From: JAADHX01 sp964569385
GTDB lineage: Bacteria > Actinomycetota > Acidimicrobiia > Acidimicrobiales > Poriferisodalaceae
Length of the DNA stretch: 64,000 nucleotides
Direction: 5' to 3'
Assembly (NCBI GenBank): GCA_964569385.1
Contig: CAZMUM010000025.1
Span: 13,598-77,597, forward strand
Shown here: positions 1-9,018 of the stretch, in pieces
How positions within the stretch are numbered: position 1 is the stretch's first letter
Layout of the letters: every line of letters starts with the position of its first letter
Notes under the pieces: generated by a model
What the model saw: only the letters and a program-made list of their open reading frames with translations
The model's database searches: none
Told to the model about the DNA's origin: nothing
Made by a program: the position numbers and the translations under genes

Positions 1-1212
1 CTCGTCGCAAGCCTTGCACGATGTACACGCCCAGATTTCTTCTGAGCTGATGCGCTCGAAGACGTTGGCCGAACTGACGGTGATGTCGGCATCGACGCCG
101 ATTGGTGGGGTAACAGCCGGATCGCCGCTTCGAGCCATGACTTCGCCGGTCTTGAGTACAATTTCGCGCGGATCGAGAGGTTTGCCGGTCGCGTGAGCCG
201 GGCACACTGAAGTGCAACGGCCGCACATGGTGCATGCGTCGGTATCTAGGAGCTGCTTCCAGGTGAAGTCGCCAATTTCGGTGGCGCCGAAGGTTTCGAG
301 TTCGGTCTCCATGAGGTTTGGCATCGCCCGCATAGCCCCCTTGGGGCGGTCCTTGTCCTTCAAGTACATGTTCAGTGGCGATGTGAACATGTGGCGCATC
401 ATCGTGATGGGCAAGATGATGAGGAACGCGATGAAGCTGATGACGTGGATGATCCACATGGCCTGGTGCCAGCCGGCGATGGCGTCGACACCTTCGACAA
501 GGCCAGACAGCGGATAGCCAACGAACGACCACTTCTCATACGATGGGCGGCCAACCTCGGCGATGCGGAACATCTCGGTTAGGAACCCAGTAACACCGAC
601 CGACAACAAGACCCCAAGGACAACAGCGTGTTCGGGGCGGGACTTGGTGCGAATTCGGTACGGGCGCTGGACGTATCGGCGAATAATGGCCCACATAATT
701 CCGGTCAGATATACAAGCCCGCCGACATCGCCGACGAAGGCAAACCCTTGATAGACGCCGCCGTGAAGGAACTTGAGGTCCTCGGGAAGTTGGTGGTCGA
801 TCTCGAGGGTGGTGGTGACACCAAGCAGAACAAAGAACCCGTAGTAGATGAGCAGGTGCATTACGCCCGCGGCTGGATCGCGAAGCAGAGTCTGCATAAG
901 AACCCCGGCCCGCCAGTCCTTGGCTCGACGGTGAGCGTTGTCCTTACGGAGTTCGCGCCGGTCGGGTTGGCCGCGCTCCCAGTTCTTCATCCGGTTGGCG
1001 AACATGACTGCGCCGTAGACCAGGAGCAGCGGCATGACCGTATAGAAGGTCCACTTCAGTGGGTCAGGGATGTTCCCAAAAACCGTCCGATGTATCTCTG
1101 ACTCTTCTTGGAAGTCAAAGACGCTCGCGGCAATGCCAGACAACAAGGTGCCGACGGCCAGCAATACCCCGGCGGCCAAGACGTACTGATGTGGCTTAAT
1201 GCGACGTGTCAC
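1..1212 (-). CDS. EtfD-like membrane iron-sulfur oxidoreductase (partial)
   Basis: The N-terminal 404 residues are present; the C-terminus lies beyond the left edge. The protein starts with a NarI-like block of about five or six membrane helices (roughly residues 10-290). A ferredoxin-like region follows, with a CTMCGRC..CP cluster motif near residues 325-337 and the beginning of a second one (CTSCKAC) at the edge. This is the layout of the actinobacterial family of Rv0338c/EtfD, thought to pass electrons from ETF of fatty-acid oxidation to menaquinone; heterodisulfide-reductase CCG domains would be expected in the missing part. The GTG at 1210-1212 is the first start after an in-frame TAG. 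It lies 36 bp behind the cyclic-nucleotide-binding gene and is probably cotranscribed with it. The exact substrate is inference from the family. Confidence 0.8.
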   Translation of the reverse strand, partial: MTRRIKPHQYVLAAGVLLAVGTLLSGIAASVFDFQEESEIHRTVFGNIPDPLKWTFYTVMPLLLVYGAVMFANRMKNWERGQPDRRELRKDNAHRRAKDWRAGVLMQTLLRDPAAGVMHLLIYYGFFVLLGVTTTLEIDHQLPEDLKFLHGGVYQGFAFVGDVGGLVYLTGIMWAIIRRYVQRPYRIRTKSRPEHAVVLGVLLSVGVTGFLTEMFRIAEVGRPSYEKWSFVGYPLSGLVEGVDAIAGWHQAMWIIHVISFIAFLIILPITMMRHMFTSPLNMYLKDKDRPKGAMRAMPNLMETELETFGATEIGDFTWKQLLDTDACTMCGRCTSVCPAHATGKPLDPREIVLKTGEVMARSGDPAVTPPIGVDADITVSSANVFERISSEEIWACTSCKACDE

Positions 1213-1248
1213 GGCCGCACACCGTACTAGTAGGTGAGGGGGTGTGAG

Positions 1249-1671
1249 CTAACCGAAGATCTTTCGGTCAAGTTCGCGCACCCGACCGGCTAAGGCAGCA
1301 AGCATTTTCATCGACAACGAAGGTGTTGCTTTGAGAAGTTTTGAGAACTCCTTGGAGCTGATGCAAAGCAAGCGCATGTCGGTGGCGGCTTCGACGTATG
1401 CGGTGCGAGGTCCCCGATCGAGAAGCGATAGTTCTCCAATGGCGTCGCCTGCTTTGAGCGTCGCGATCTTGCGGCCGTTGCGGCGCACTGTTGCCTCGCC
1501 ATCGAGGATCACAAACGCCTCTGTGCCCATGTCGCCTTGTTCGATGATGGTCTTGCCGACCACGACATCGATCTCGGTCGAGGATCTAGCGATGTTCTGT
1601 AGGTCCTTCTTGGAACACCCGGAAAACAGTTCCAGATCCCCAAGCCGGCTGATGTGTTCGTTGCGCGCCAT
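1249..1671 (-). CDS. Cyclic-nucleotide-binding domain protein
   Basis: This 140-residue protein is essentially one cNMP-binding domain. The phosphate-binding cassette is visible as GELSLLDRGPRTA, with the glutamate and arginine that contact the cyclic nucleotide. No helix-turn-helix follows, so it is not a Crp-type transcription factor; it is more likely a stand-alone sensor or a regulatory subunit acting by protein contact. It directly precedes the EtfD-like gene on the same strand, which hints at a link with electron transfer or fatty-acid oxidation, but that is inference. It is divergent from dnaK. Confidence 0.8.
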   Translation of the reverse strand: MARNEHISRLGDLELFSGCSKKDLQNIARSSTEIDVVVGKTIIEQGDMGTEAFVILDGEATVRRNGRKIATLKAGDAIGELSLLDRGPRTAYVEAATDMRLLCISSKEFSKLLKATPSLSMKMLAALAGRVRELDRKIFG

Positions 1672-1736
1672 TCGTGCAGTGTATGAACAAAGCTGAATCC
1701 CGTCCAGAAAGTCTCAGAAGAAATTGCATCAGGAAA

Positions 1737-1766
1737 CTTGCATATCGCACACTCAGGTTTTATGAT
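1737..1766 (+). promoter_or_regulatory. dnaK operon promoter with HAIR (HspR) operator
   Basis: A -35-like TTGCAT (1738-1743) and a -10-like TATGAT (1761-1766) are separated by exactly 17 bp. Overlapping the -35 and spacer is CTTGCAT-N7-ACTCAGG (1737-1757), which matches the HspR-associated inverted repeat consensus CTTGAGT-N7-ACTCAAG at 11 of 14 positions with the exact N7 spacing. HspR is encoded four genes downstream, so the operon is very likely autorepressed and released on heat shock. The leader from the likely start near 1773 to the dnaK ATG is about 140 bp. Confidence 0.75.
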
Positions 1767-1914
1767 GTCTTCTAACAACCCGACTGGGAAGCAGCACTCA
1801 TAGCCGCCACACTGGTCGAGAAATGCGGTTGAGATCAGCCGTGTTTCGGAAATTGCGGGACCCCCCTCCGCAGGTGCAAACACCGCACCAACTAACTAAC
1901 AGGAGATCAACACC

Positions 1915-3747
1915 ATGGCCAGAGCGGTCGGAATAGACCTCGGGACAACCAACTCCGTTGTTGCTGTCCTCGAAGGTGGCGAACCAACAGTCATTGCGAA
2001 TGCCGAGGGCGATCGCACCACACCATCAGTTGTCGGCTTCAGCAAAAGCGGCGAAGTTCTAGTAGGTGAAGTCGCCAAACGTCAGGCGGTAACCAACCCC
2101 GACCGCACGATTGGCTCAGTAAAACGCCACGTCGGTAGCGACTGGACTGTCGATATTGATGGCAAGGCTTATACCCCCCAGGAGATTTCGGCCCGCGTGC
2201 TGCAAAAGCTCAAGCGCGATGCTGAGGCCTATCTAGGCACAACTGTCACCGAGGCCGTCATCACTGTTCCGGCCTATTTCGACGACGCCCAGCGCACGGC
2301 CACCAAAGAAGCCGGCCAGATCGCTGGCCTCGAGGTCCTTCGCATTATCAACGAGCCCACAGCCGCTGCGTTGGCCTATGGCCTCGACAAAGAGAACGAT
2401 GACCAGACGATCCTCGTGTTCGACCTTGGCGGAGGCACCTTCGACGTCTCGGTTCTCGAGATCGGCGATGGGGTGTTCGAGGTCAAGAGCACCTCTGGCG
2501 ATACCCAGCTAGGCGGCGACGACTGGGACGAAGCTGTTATCGAGTGGCTAATCGGCCAGTTCAAAGGCGACCACGGCGTCGACCTTGGCGCCGATCCGAT
2601 GGCCAAGCAGCGTCTCAAAGAAGCAGGCGAACAGGCCAAGAAGGAGCTCTCGACCAAACAGAGCACCCAAATCAATCTGCCGTTCATCACCGCGACCGAC
2701 AGCGGTCCACTACACCTCGACTACGAGCTCACCCGGGCCAAGTTTCAGGAGCTCACTGCCGATCTCGTGGCTCGTTGCGCGGCTCCATTTGAGGCAGCCA
2801 TCAAAGACGCCGGCCTTACGAAAAGCGAAGTCGATCACGTCATCATGGTTGGCGGCTCGACCCGCATGCCCGCTGTCCGTGAGCTTGTAACCGAACTAGC
2901 TGGTGCCGACCCACACCAAGGCGTGAACCCAGACGAGGTCGTTGCCGTAGGCGCCGCGGTTCAGGCCGGTGTGCTCAAAGGTGAGGTTAAGGATGTTCTG
3001 CTCCTAGATGTCACTCCTCTGTCGCTCGGAATCGAAACCAAGGGTGGCGTCATGACTCGTCTTATAGAGCGCAACACCACCATCCCGACCAAGCGCTCCG
3101 AGACCTTCACCACCGCCGAGGATATGCAGCCATCGGTCGAGATTCACGTCCTCCAAGGCGAGCGCGAGATCTCCAGTGGCAACAAAACACTCGGCAAGTT
3201 CCAGCTTGTCGATCTGCCTCCAGCACCCCGTGGTGTTCCCCAGGTTGAGGTCACTTTCGACATCGACGCCAACGGAATTGTTCATGTGTCGGCTAAAGAT
3301 CGGGCCACTGGCAAAGAACAAGGCATCACTATCACCGGGCAGTCGAGCCTTTCCAAGGACGACATCAACCAGATGGTGTCCGATGCCGAAGCTCACGCCG
3401 AAGACGATCGCCAGCGGGCCGAAGAAGCCGAAACTCGTAACAACGCCGACAGCCTCGTCTACTCAACCGAGAAGGCGCTTCGCGATAACGGCGATGCTCT
3501 TCCCGAGGCCGACAAAGAGCCGGTCGAGGCCGCGCTCAATGAGCTCAAGGCGATCCTCGAAGACGAAGATCTCGACGCCATCAAACAAAAGACCGACGCT
3601 CTCGGTCAGGCCAGCCAGGCCTTCTTTCAGAAGGTCTACGAACAGGCTGCGGCCCAGCAGGAGAGTGCGGAAGGGTCAGAAGGCGAAACCGCTGGCGACA
3701 ACGACGACGATGTAGTCGACGCCGAGATTGTGGAAGACGACCAGTGA
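1915..3747 (+). CDS. dnaK: Chaperone DnaK (Hsp70)
   Basis: A 610-residue Hsp70. The nucleotide-binding domain starts with GIDLGTTNS and includes the phosphate-2 motif DLGGGTFDVS and the adenosine motif VGGSTRMPAV. The substrate-binding domain follows, with the interdomain linker DVLLLDVTPLSLGIET, and the tail is acidic and ends in EDDQ. The length is typical for actinobacteria. A good Shine-Dalgarno (AGGAG) precedes the ATG. It acts in the cytoplasm in ATP-driven folding with GrpE and DnaJ, which are encoded next to it. The stop codon overlaps the grpE GTG start (GTGA). Confidence 0.98.
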   Translation: MARAVGIDLGTTNSVVAVLEGGEPTVIANAEGDRTTPSVVGFSKSGEVLVGEVAKRQAVTNPDRTIGSVKRHVGSDWTVDIDGKAYTPQEISARVLQKLKRDAEAYLGTTVTEAVITVPAYFDDAQRTATKEAGQIAGLEVLRIINEPTAAALAYGLDKENDDQTILVFDLGGGTFDVSVLEIGDGVFEVKSTSGDTQLGGDDWDEAVIEWLIGQFKGDHGVDLGADPMAKQRLKEAGEQAKKELSTKQSTQINLPFITATDSGPLHLDYELTRAKFQELTADLVARCAAPFEAAIKDAGLTKSEVDHVIMVGGSTRMPAVRELVTELAGADPHQGVNPDEVVAVGAAVQAGVLKGEVKDVLLLDVTPLSLGIETKGGVMTRLIERNTTIPTKRSETFTTAEDMQPSVEIHVLQGEREISSGNKTLGKFQLVDLPPAPRGVPQVEVTFDIDANGIVHVSAKDRATGKEQGITITGQSSLSKDDINQMVSDAEAHAEDDRQRAEEAETRNNADSLVYSTEKALRDNGDALPEADKEPVEAALNELKAILEDEDLDAIKQKTDALGQASQAFFQKVYEQAAAQQESAEGSEGETAGDNDDDVVDAEIVEDDQ

Positions 3748-4316
3748 CCGATGCCGACAACGCGGCGGCTGGCGATGACCCAGCTGCCGCGGCGGCGTGG
3801 CATGAGCAGGCCTCAGCCGATGCAGCGTCCGGCGCAGAGCCGCCAACAACAGCTAACGAGGTCGTCAGCGAGGCCGCTGACATGACGGTCGAAGACCTCG
3901 TAGCGTTGCTCGAATCCACTATTGTCGAGCGCGACGAATACTTAGCCACAGCGCAGAGACTTCAAGCCGACTTCGACAACTTCCGCAAGCGCTCGGTTGC
4001 CGAATCGGCAGCTCGGGTCGAGTCTGGCCTCGGCCGTCTAGCCGAAGCACTACTGCCGGTGCTCGATGCATGCGACGCCGCCATTGCTCATGGCGACGAG
4101 TCTGCTGGTGCCATCAGAAGCCAGCTGAGCGCAGTTCTCGAACGTGAAGGCCTCGAGCGTATTGCTGCTGTGGGCTCACCGTTCGACCCGAACTTACACG
4201 AAGCAGTGATGCACGAAGCAGGCACCGCCGAACCGACAGTCAGCGAAGAGCTACGAATTGGATATGTCTGGAAGGGCAGAGTTCTTCGGGCCGCGATGGT
4301 CAAAGTCGCCGGGTGA
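3744..4316 (+). CDS. grpE: Nucleotide exchange factor GrpE
   Basis: A 190-residue protein with an acidic, low-complexity N-terminus (about residues 1-55), a coiled-coil dimerisation region containing the hallmark DFDNFRKRS, and a C-terminal beta domain ending in GRVLRAAMVKV. GrpE releases ADP from DnaK. The GTG start overlaps the dnaK stop by 4 bp, so translation is probably coupled. The start is fixed by this overlap; an ATG seven bases further on is out of frame. Confidence 0.95.
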   Translation: MTDADNAAAGDDPAAAAAWHEQASADAASGAEPPTTANEVVSEAADMTVEDLVALLESTIVERDEYLATAQRLQADFDNFRKRSVAESAARVESGLGRLAEALLPVLDACDAAIAHGDESAGAIRSQLSAVLEREGLERIAAVGSPFDPNLHEAVMHEAGTAEPTVSEELRIGYVWKGRVLRAAMVKVAG

Positions 4317-4364
4317 CCAGCCAGAAACAAACGACGCTGAAACGAACGAGGGAGGAGGTACGAG

Positions 4365-5318
4365 ATGACAATGCAACGTGAATGGTTCGACAAGGACTAC
4401 TACGCAACCCTCGGAGTGAAACCTGGGGCCCCAGCCAAGGAAATCACCAAGGCCTACAGAAAGCTTGCTCGTACCCACCATCCCGACTCCACGGGAGGTG
4501 ACGATGCCAAGTTCAAGGAGATCGCGGCCGCCTACGGAGTACTGGGCGACGACGACACCCGCAAGGAATACGACGAGGCCAGGCGTTTAGGTCCCGCGGC
4601 GTCTGGGTTCTCCGGTGGCCCGTTCGCCGGGGGCCAGGCCAACTACAACGTACGTTTCGACGACATGTCCGACGTGGGCGGCCTCGGCGATCTCTTCGGA
4701 GGTCTCTTTGGGCGTCGAGGTGGTACCGGGGGTCGCAACCCAGGCATCCGCGGTGTCGACCAAGAAGCACGACTACATCTCGGGTTTCTCGAAGCCGTCA
4801 ATGGTGTGACCACCACTGTGCACCTCTCTTCGGATGTGCCAACTGCGACAGGAATCGAGCGACGCACCCGCGAAGTCAACGTCCGCATTCCTTCTGGAGT
4901 CGATGATGGTCAACGCATCAGACTTCGCGGCAAGGGTGGTGCTGGTCGAAGCGGTGGCGAACCCGGCGACCTCTACGTCGTTGTCGATGTGCAACCGCAC
5001 GAAATGTTTAGCCGTAAGGGTCGCGACCTCACCATCTCCATTCCGGTTACGTTCCCTGAAGCGGCCCTCGGTGTCACTGTCAAGGTCCCGACGCTCGATG
5101 ATTCGACAGTGTCAGTGAAGGTGCCGCCAGGCACTCGACCTGGCAAGACATTTAGAGTTCGTGGCCGTGGTGTCGAGACTCGCAAAGGCAAAGGCGACCT
5201 ACTCGTCACCATCGACGTTGTTGTTCCCCAGCAACTTAGTAAGAAAGAGCGCGAAGCTATAGAAGCGCTTGCCAAGGTAACCGACTGGTCACCTCGCGAG
5301 TCGTCCGAAGTGTCGTAG
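4365..5318 (+). CDS. dnaJ: DnaJ-family co-chaperone without zinc finger (CbpA-like)
   Basis: A 317-residue type II J-protein. The J domain (about residues 10-75) carries the HPD motif at 39-41. A Gly/Phe-rich linker follows (about 80-125), then the two C-terminal beta-barrel domains. The four CxxCxGxG zinc-finger repeats of canonical DnaJ are absent, so it is CbpA-like in architecture although it occupies the dnaJ position in the operon. A strong Shine-Dalgarno (GGGAGGAGG) precedes the ATG. It stimulates DnaK ATP hydrolysis and delivers clients. Many actinobacteria have a second, zinc-containing DnaJ elsewhere. Confidence 0.93.
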   Translation: MTMQREWFDKDYYATLGVKPGAPAKEITKAYRKLARTHHPDSTGGDDAKFKEIAAAYGVLGDDDTRKEYDEARRLGPAASGFSGGPFAGGQANYNVRFDDMSDVGGLGDLFGGLFGRRGGTGGRNPGIRGVDQEARLHLGFLEAVNGVTTTVHLSSDVPTATGIERRTREVNVRIPSGVDDGQRIRLRGKGGAGRSGGEPGDLYVVVDVQPHEMFSRKGRDLTISIPVTFPEAALGVTVKVPTLDDSTVSVKVPPGTRPGKTFRVRGRGVETRKGKGDLLVTIDVVVPQQLSKKEREAIEALAKVTDWSPRESSEVS

Positions 5319-5362
5319 CTCCAGTACAAGCTCAAACCAATCCCCGACTAAGGAGGCAACAG

Positions 5363-5755
5363 ATGGCTACCAACGACCAGACCAGAGCGGTGTATGTCAT
5401 TTCCGTTGCTGCCGAGCTAGCTGGAGTGCACGCGCAGACTCTTCGTATCTACGAGCGAAAAGGGCTGGTCGCTCCAGCCAGAACACCCGGCGGCAGTCGC
5501 AGGTACAGCGACCGTGACATCACCTTGCTCCAACGGATTCAAGAACTCACAACCGACGGAATGAACCTCGTTGGTGTGAAACGAATTCTCGAACTCGAAG
5601 CCGAGAACAAACGACTCCGATCTGAGATCACTAAGGTCAAACAACAGGCCAACTCGGCCATCGAAGCCGCGCGCCGCGAGCATCGACGCGACCTTGTTCC
5701 GTTACAGCAGGCTGTTGTTGTGTGGGAAGCCGCCGAACCCGAGTCGCGCCGCTAG
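5363..5755 (+). CDS. hspR: Heat-shock repressor HspR (MerR family)
   Basis: A 130-residue MerR-type regulator. The winged helix-turn-helix at about residues 10-75 contains AGVHAQTLRIYERKGLVAPA and GGSRRYSDRD, followed by a coiled coil (about 80-115). Known HspR proteins repress dnaK operons by binding HAIR sequences, using DnaK as co-repressor. A HAIR-like site overlaps the dnaK promoter at 1737-1757. The Shine-Dalgarno is AAGGAGG. The stop codon overlaps the start of the next small gene. Confidence 0.93.
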   Translation: MATNDQTRAVYVISVAAELAGVHAQTLRIYERKGLVAPARTPGGSRRYSDRDITLLQRIQELTTDGMNLVGVKRILELEAENKRLRSEITKVKQQANSAIEAARREHRRDLVPLQQAVVVWEAAEPESRR

Positions 5756-6078
5756 TGACGATTGCATGGTTGTTTCTTGGCGCCCTCGCCGCCGCGATTC
5801 TGCTCTTTTCGGTGGCGCTGTTCGTATCAAGGCGGATTCTTAAACATCGTCTAGCGAACGTGGCTGGGCCATACCTGGTACGCATCGGGTTGCCCGGTGG
5901 CCGCGGCCGCGACGGAGACGACCTCGATACCACTTTCGAAACCCTCGAAGAAGCACGTCAGGCCGCGACGGCAGCACTTCTGACCCATGAAGACGACGCC
6001 GTGGTCGCCTTTGTGTTGGGCCAGCGAGACGATCAGCAATGGGATGTGATCGATCGGGTCGACGTTCTGACACCCTGA
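5755..6078 (+). CDS. Small single-helix membrane protein
   Basis: A 107-residue protein starting at a GTG that overlaps the hspR stop by one base. It has one N-terminal membrane helix (about residues 3-25) followed by a charged, probably cytoplasmic domain with an acidic stretch and an alanine-rich helix. I do not recognise the family. Its position as the last gene of the dnaK-hspR operon suggests heat-shock co-regulation; this is inference. No paralogue is seen in the window. Confidence 0.6.
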   Translation: MTIAWLFLGALAAAILLFSVALFVSRRILKHRLANVAGPYLVRIGLPGGRGRDGDDLDTTFETLEEARQAATAALLTHEDDAVVAFVLGQRDDQQWDVIDRVDVLTP

Positions 6079-6164
6079 GTCGGTTCACCCAACATTTGGC
6101 CACATAAGGCGTCGTAGGTAGATAGTGTTTCGCAACGTCGTACTGATCGACGTTTGGAGAACAA

Positions 6165-7445
6165 GTGCCTGCATCCATTGCAGTTGGCACCCAGTGGGGC
6201 GACGAAGGCAAAGGCCGTGTGGTTGATGTCGTTGCCAAAGAAGCCACCATGGTCGTCCGTTATCAGGGCGGCCACAACGCGGGCCACACGCTGGTAGTCG
6301 ACGGCGAAACTTTCGCCCTACAGCTGATTCCTAGCGGAATCCTGTACGACTTCGTTACACCCGTCATTGCCAACGGGGTAGTAGTCGAGCCGCTGGTCAT
6401 GCTCGCCGAGATCGCCACGCTCGAGCACAAAGGCGTCGATTGCAGCCGCCTTAAGGTGTCGTCGCATTGTCATCTTGTGATGCCGTACCACCAAGCTCTC
6501 GACGAGCTGAGCGAAGCCAGACTCGGCGACGCCAAACTCGGTACAACTAAACGCGGCATCGGGCCTGCGTACGCTGACAAGGCCGCCCGGCTTGGCGTTC
6601 GCATGGAACACCTTGCCGATCCGCCGACGTTTCGCCGGATGATTGCCGCGGCTTTGTTGGACAAGAACCCAATCCTGCGAGACATTCATGGACACCCAGG
6701 TTTCGACCCAGACGAACTAGCTGACCACTACCTCACCGAGGTCGCGCCGAAGGTTCTGCCCTATGTTGACGACACCGTTGGGTTGGTTCATGACGCACTC
6801 GAACGAGGCGAGCGGCTTCTGTTCGAAGGGGCCCAGGCGACGTTTCTAGATGTCGATCACGGCACGTATCCCTTTGTTACTTCGTCCAATCCCGTCGCCG
6901 GGTTCGCCACCGTTGGCGCTGGCGTTGGGCCTGGCGTGTTCGATCAGGTCATCGGAATCGTCAAGGCGTACATCACCCGAGTCGGTAGCGGACCTTTCAC
7001 GACCGAACTATTCGACGAGACTGGCGACAAACTGGTTGAGATCGGCCGCGAGTATGGCGTCAACACCGGCCGTCGCCGTCGACCCGGATGGTTCGATGCG
7101 GTTATGGTTCGCCAAGCGATCCGGCTAAACGGCTGCACCGAGTTGGCCCTAACCAAACTAGACGTCCTCGACACCTTCGAATCGATCAAGGTGTGTGTCG
7201 CCTACGAAATCGACGGGGTCGAGTTTCGGTATCTTCCTGACCGATTCACCGACCTTGAGAAGGCAAAACCGGTTTATATCGAGCTTCCCGGTTGGCAACA
7301 GGATCTAACGAATGTGCGCGAGGTCGCCGACTTGCCCGACCTGGCGGTTAGCTACATCGAGTTCCTAGAAGACCAGCTTGGTGTGTCAATACGCCTGGTC
7401 TGTGTTGGTCCCGGGCGCGAGCAATACATCGTGCGCGGAACATGA
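6165..7445 (+). CDS. purA: Adenylosuccinate synthetase
   Basis: A 426-residue enzyme of AMP synthesis that joins IMP and aspartate using GTP. The P-loop-like WGDEGKG lies at residues 11-17, GGHNAGHT follows near residue 36, and TGRRRRPGWFD marks the IMP/Asp-binding region. The length is typical. The GTG start has a GGAG Shine-Dalgarno about 7 bp upstream. The stop codon overlaps the purB ATG (ATGA), so the two enzymes that convert IMP to AMP are translationally coupled. Confidence 0.97.
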   Translation: MPASIAVGTQWGDEGKGRVVDVVAKEATMVVRYQGGHNAGHTLVVDGETFALQLIPSGILYDFVTPVIANGVVVEPLVMLAEIATLEHKGVDCSRLKVSSHCHLVMPYHQALDELSEARLGDAKLGTTKRGIGPAYADKAARLGVRMEHLADPPTFRRMIAAALLDKNPILRDIHGHPGFDPDELADHYLTEVAPKVLPYVDDTVGLVHDALERGERLLFEGAQATFLDVDHGTYPFVTSSNPVAGFATVGAGVGPGVFDQVIGIVKAYITRVGSGPFTTELFDETGDKLVEIGREYGVNTGRRRRPGWFDAVMVRQAIRLNGCTELALTKLDVLDTFESIKVCVAYEIDGVEFRYLPDRFTDLEKAKPVYIELPGWQQDLTNVREVADLPDLAVSYIEFLEDQLGVSIRLVCVGPGREQYIVRGT

Positions 7446-8878
7446 GCTTGCCTTCTGTTGTCATCGCCAATGTTCTGGCTGACAGGTATGCGAGCCGAGA
7501 AATGGCAATGCTCTGGTCGCCCCAAAACAAGGTTGTTCTCGAGCGCCGCTTCTGGGTAGCGGTGTTGGAGGCCCAACGCGACGCTGGGCTCGATGTTGGG
7601 TCCGATGCAATCGGCGCATACCGGGCCGTTGTCGAAGACGTCGACCTTGGTTCTATCCGACGACGCGAAGAAATCAACCGACATGACGTCAAGGCTCGGA
7701 TCGAGGAGTTCTGCGCACTGGCTGGCTATGAAGATATTCACAAGGGGCTCACCAGTAGGGATCTCACCGAAAATGTCGAACAGCTACAGATCGTTCGGGG
7801 TCTCCAGCTAATCCGGGGTCGCGTTCTAGCCGTCCTGAAGCGTCTCGGCGAACGGGCAGGCGAGTACGAAACCCTGGTCGTGGCTGGCCGGACGCACAAC
7901 GTGCCCGCCCAGGCCACCAGCCTCGGAAAACGCTTCGCCAACGTGGCCGAAGAGCTCCTGATCGGTCTGGAGCGACTCGACGGAGTTCTTGAGCGCTACC
8001 CGCTGCGGGGTATCAAAGGACCAGTTGGAACCCAGCTGGACCAGCTCGAGCTTCTCGGGTCGGCCGAAGCCGTAGCTCGTTTTGAACACGACATCGCCGC
8101 TAGACTCGGGTTCGACCGGGTGCTGGACAGCGTTGGCCAGGTGTACCCGCGTTCGCTCGACTTCGATGTGGTCTCGACCCTGCTACAAGTCGCCTCAGGG
8201 CCCTCGAATCTGGCCTTGATGGTTCGGCTGATGGCAGGCACCGACTCGGTCACTGAGGGTTTCAAAGATGGCCAGGTCGGGTCATCGGCCATGCCTCACA
8301 AGATGAATACTCGTTCGACAGAACGAATCGGCGGCTTCATGACCATCCTGCGCGGCCACCTGGCCATGGCGTCATCGCTGGCCGGCGACCAGTGGAACGA
8401 AGGCGATGTGAGCTGTTCGGTGGTGCGTCGGGTGATGCTGCCCGATTCGTTCTTCGCCGCCGAGGGCGCCTTGTTAACCACGATCACCGTGCTCGACGAG
8501 TTCGGGGCATACCCCGACGTAGTCAGCCAAGAGTTCGAGAAGTACCTGCCGTTTCTTGCCACAACCAAACTTCTGGTTGCCGCTGTCCAGCGCGGCGAGG
8601 GCCGTGAGACCACTCACGAGGTTATCAAAGGACACGCCGTGAGCGCCGCGCTCGCGATGCGCACCAACGGCACAGAAGCCGACCAAGACCTGTTCGGGCG
8701 GCTTGGAGCCGATGACCGCTACCCGCTGAGCATGGTCGAGATATCGAATCTGATCGGCGAGCCAATGGAGTTCGTCGGTTTGGCCTCCGCCCAGGTCGCT
8801 GCGGTGCTTCGCCGCATCGGTGCAGCGGTGGCCACGGATCCCGAAGCGGCAGGTTTTGTACCGAAACCCCTGCTCTAG
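7442..8878 (+). CDS. purB: Adenylosuccinate lyase
   Basis: A 478-residue member of the fumarase/aspartase superfamily. The signature GSSAMPHKMN is present, and TSRDLTENVEQ and GRTHNVPAQATSLGKR match conserved regions 1 and 2. It splits adenylosuccinate to AMP and fumarate, and SAICAR in the inosine pathway. Its ATG overlaps the purA stop. A perfect 8-bp hairpin lies about 70 bp after the stop codon. Confidence 0.96.
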   Translation: MSLPSVVIANVLADRYASREMAMLWSPQNKVVLERRFWVAVLEAQRDAGLDVGSDAIGAYRAVVEDVDLGSIRRREEINRHDVKARIEEFCALAGYEDIHKGLTSRDLTENVEQLQIVRGLQLIRGRVLAVLKRLGERAGEYETLVVAGRTHNVPAQATSLGKRFANVAEELLIGLERLDGVLERYPLRGIKGPVGTQLDQLELLGSAEAVARFEHDIAARLGFDRVLDSVGQVYPRSLDFDVVSTLLQVASGPSNLALMVRLMAGTDSVTEGFKDGQVGSSAMPHKMNTRSTERIGGFMTILRGHLAMASSLAGDQWNEGDVSCSVVRRVMLPDSFFAAEGALLTTITVLDEFGAYPDVVSQEFEKYLPFLATTKLLVAAVQRGEGRETTHEVIKGHAVSAALAMRTNGTEADQDLFGRLGADDRYPLSMVEISNLIGEPMEFVGLASAQVAAVLRRIGAAVATDPEAAGFVPKPLL

Positions 8879-8946
8879 TCTCACCAACTCGCCCCGGCCG
8901 CTCGGGTCACGGCGTCGCCGCTAAGCCGAAAAAGCCACGGAATGTG

Positions 8947-8966
8947 GCCGATTGCCCACAATCGGC
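8947..8966. other. Perfect 8-bp hairpin after purB
   Basis: GCCGATTG (8947-8954), loop CCCA, then CAATCGGC (8959-8966) form a perfect hairpin in the 140-bp gap after purB. No T-run follows, so it is at best a weak or factor-assisted terminator, or a 3'-end stabiliser. Confidence 0.4.
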
Positions 8967-9018
8967 GCTCCGGATGCGGTACCTATAGGCAGCGTCCTGA
9001 GTTCGAACCGGGGGCTGG

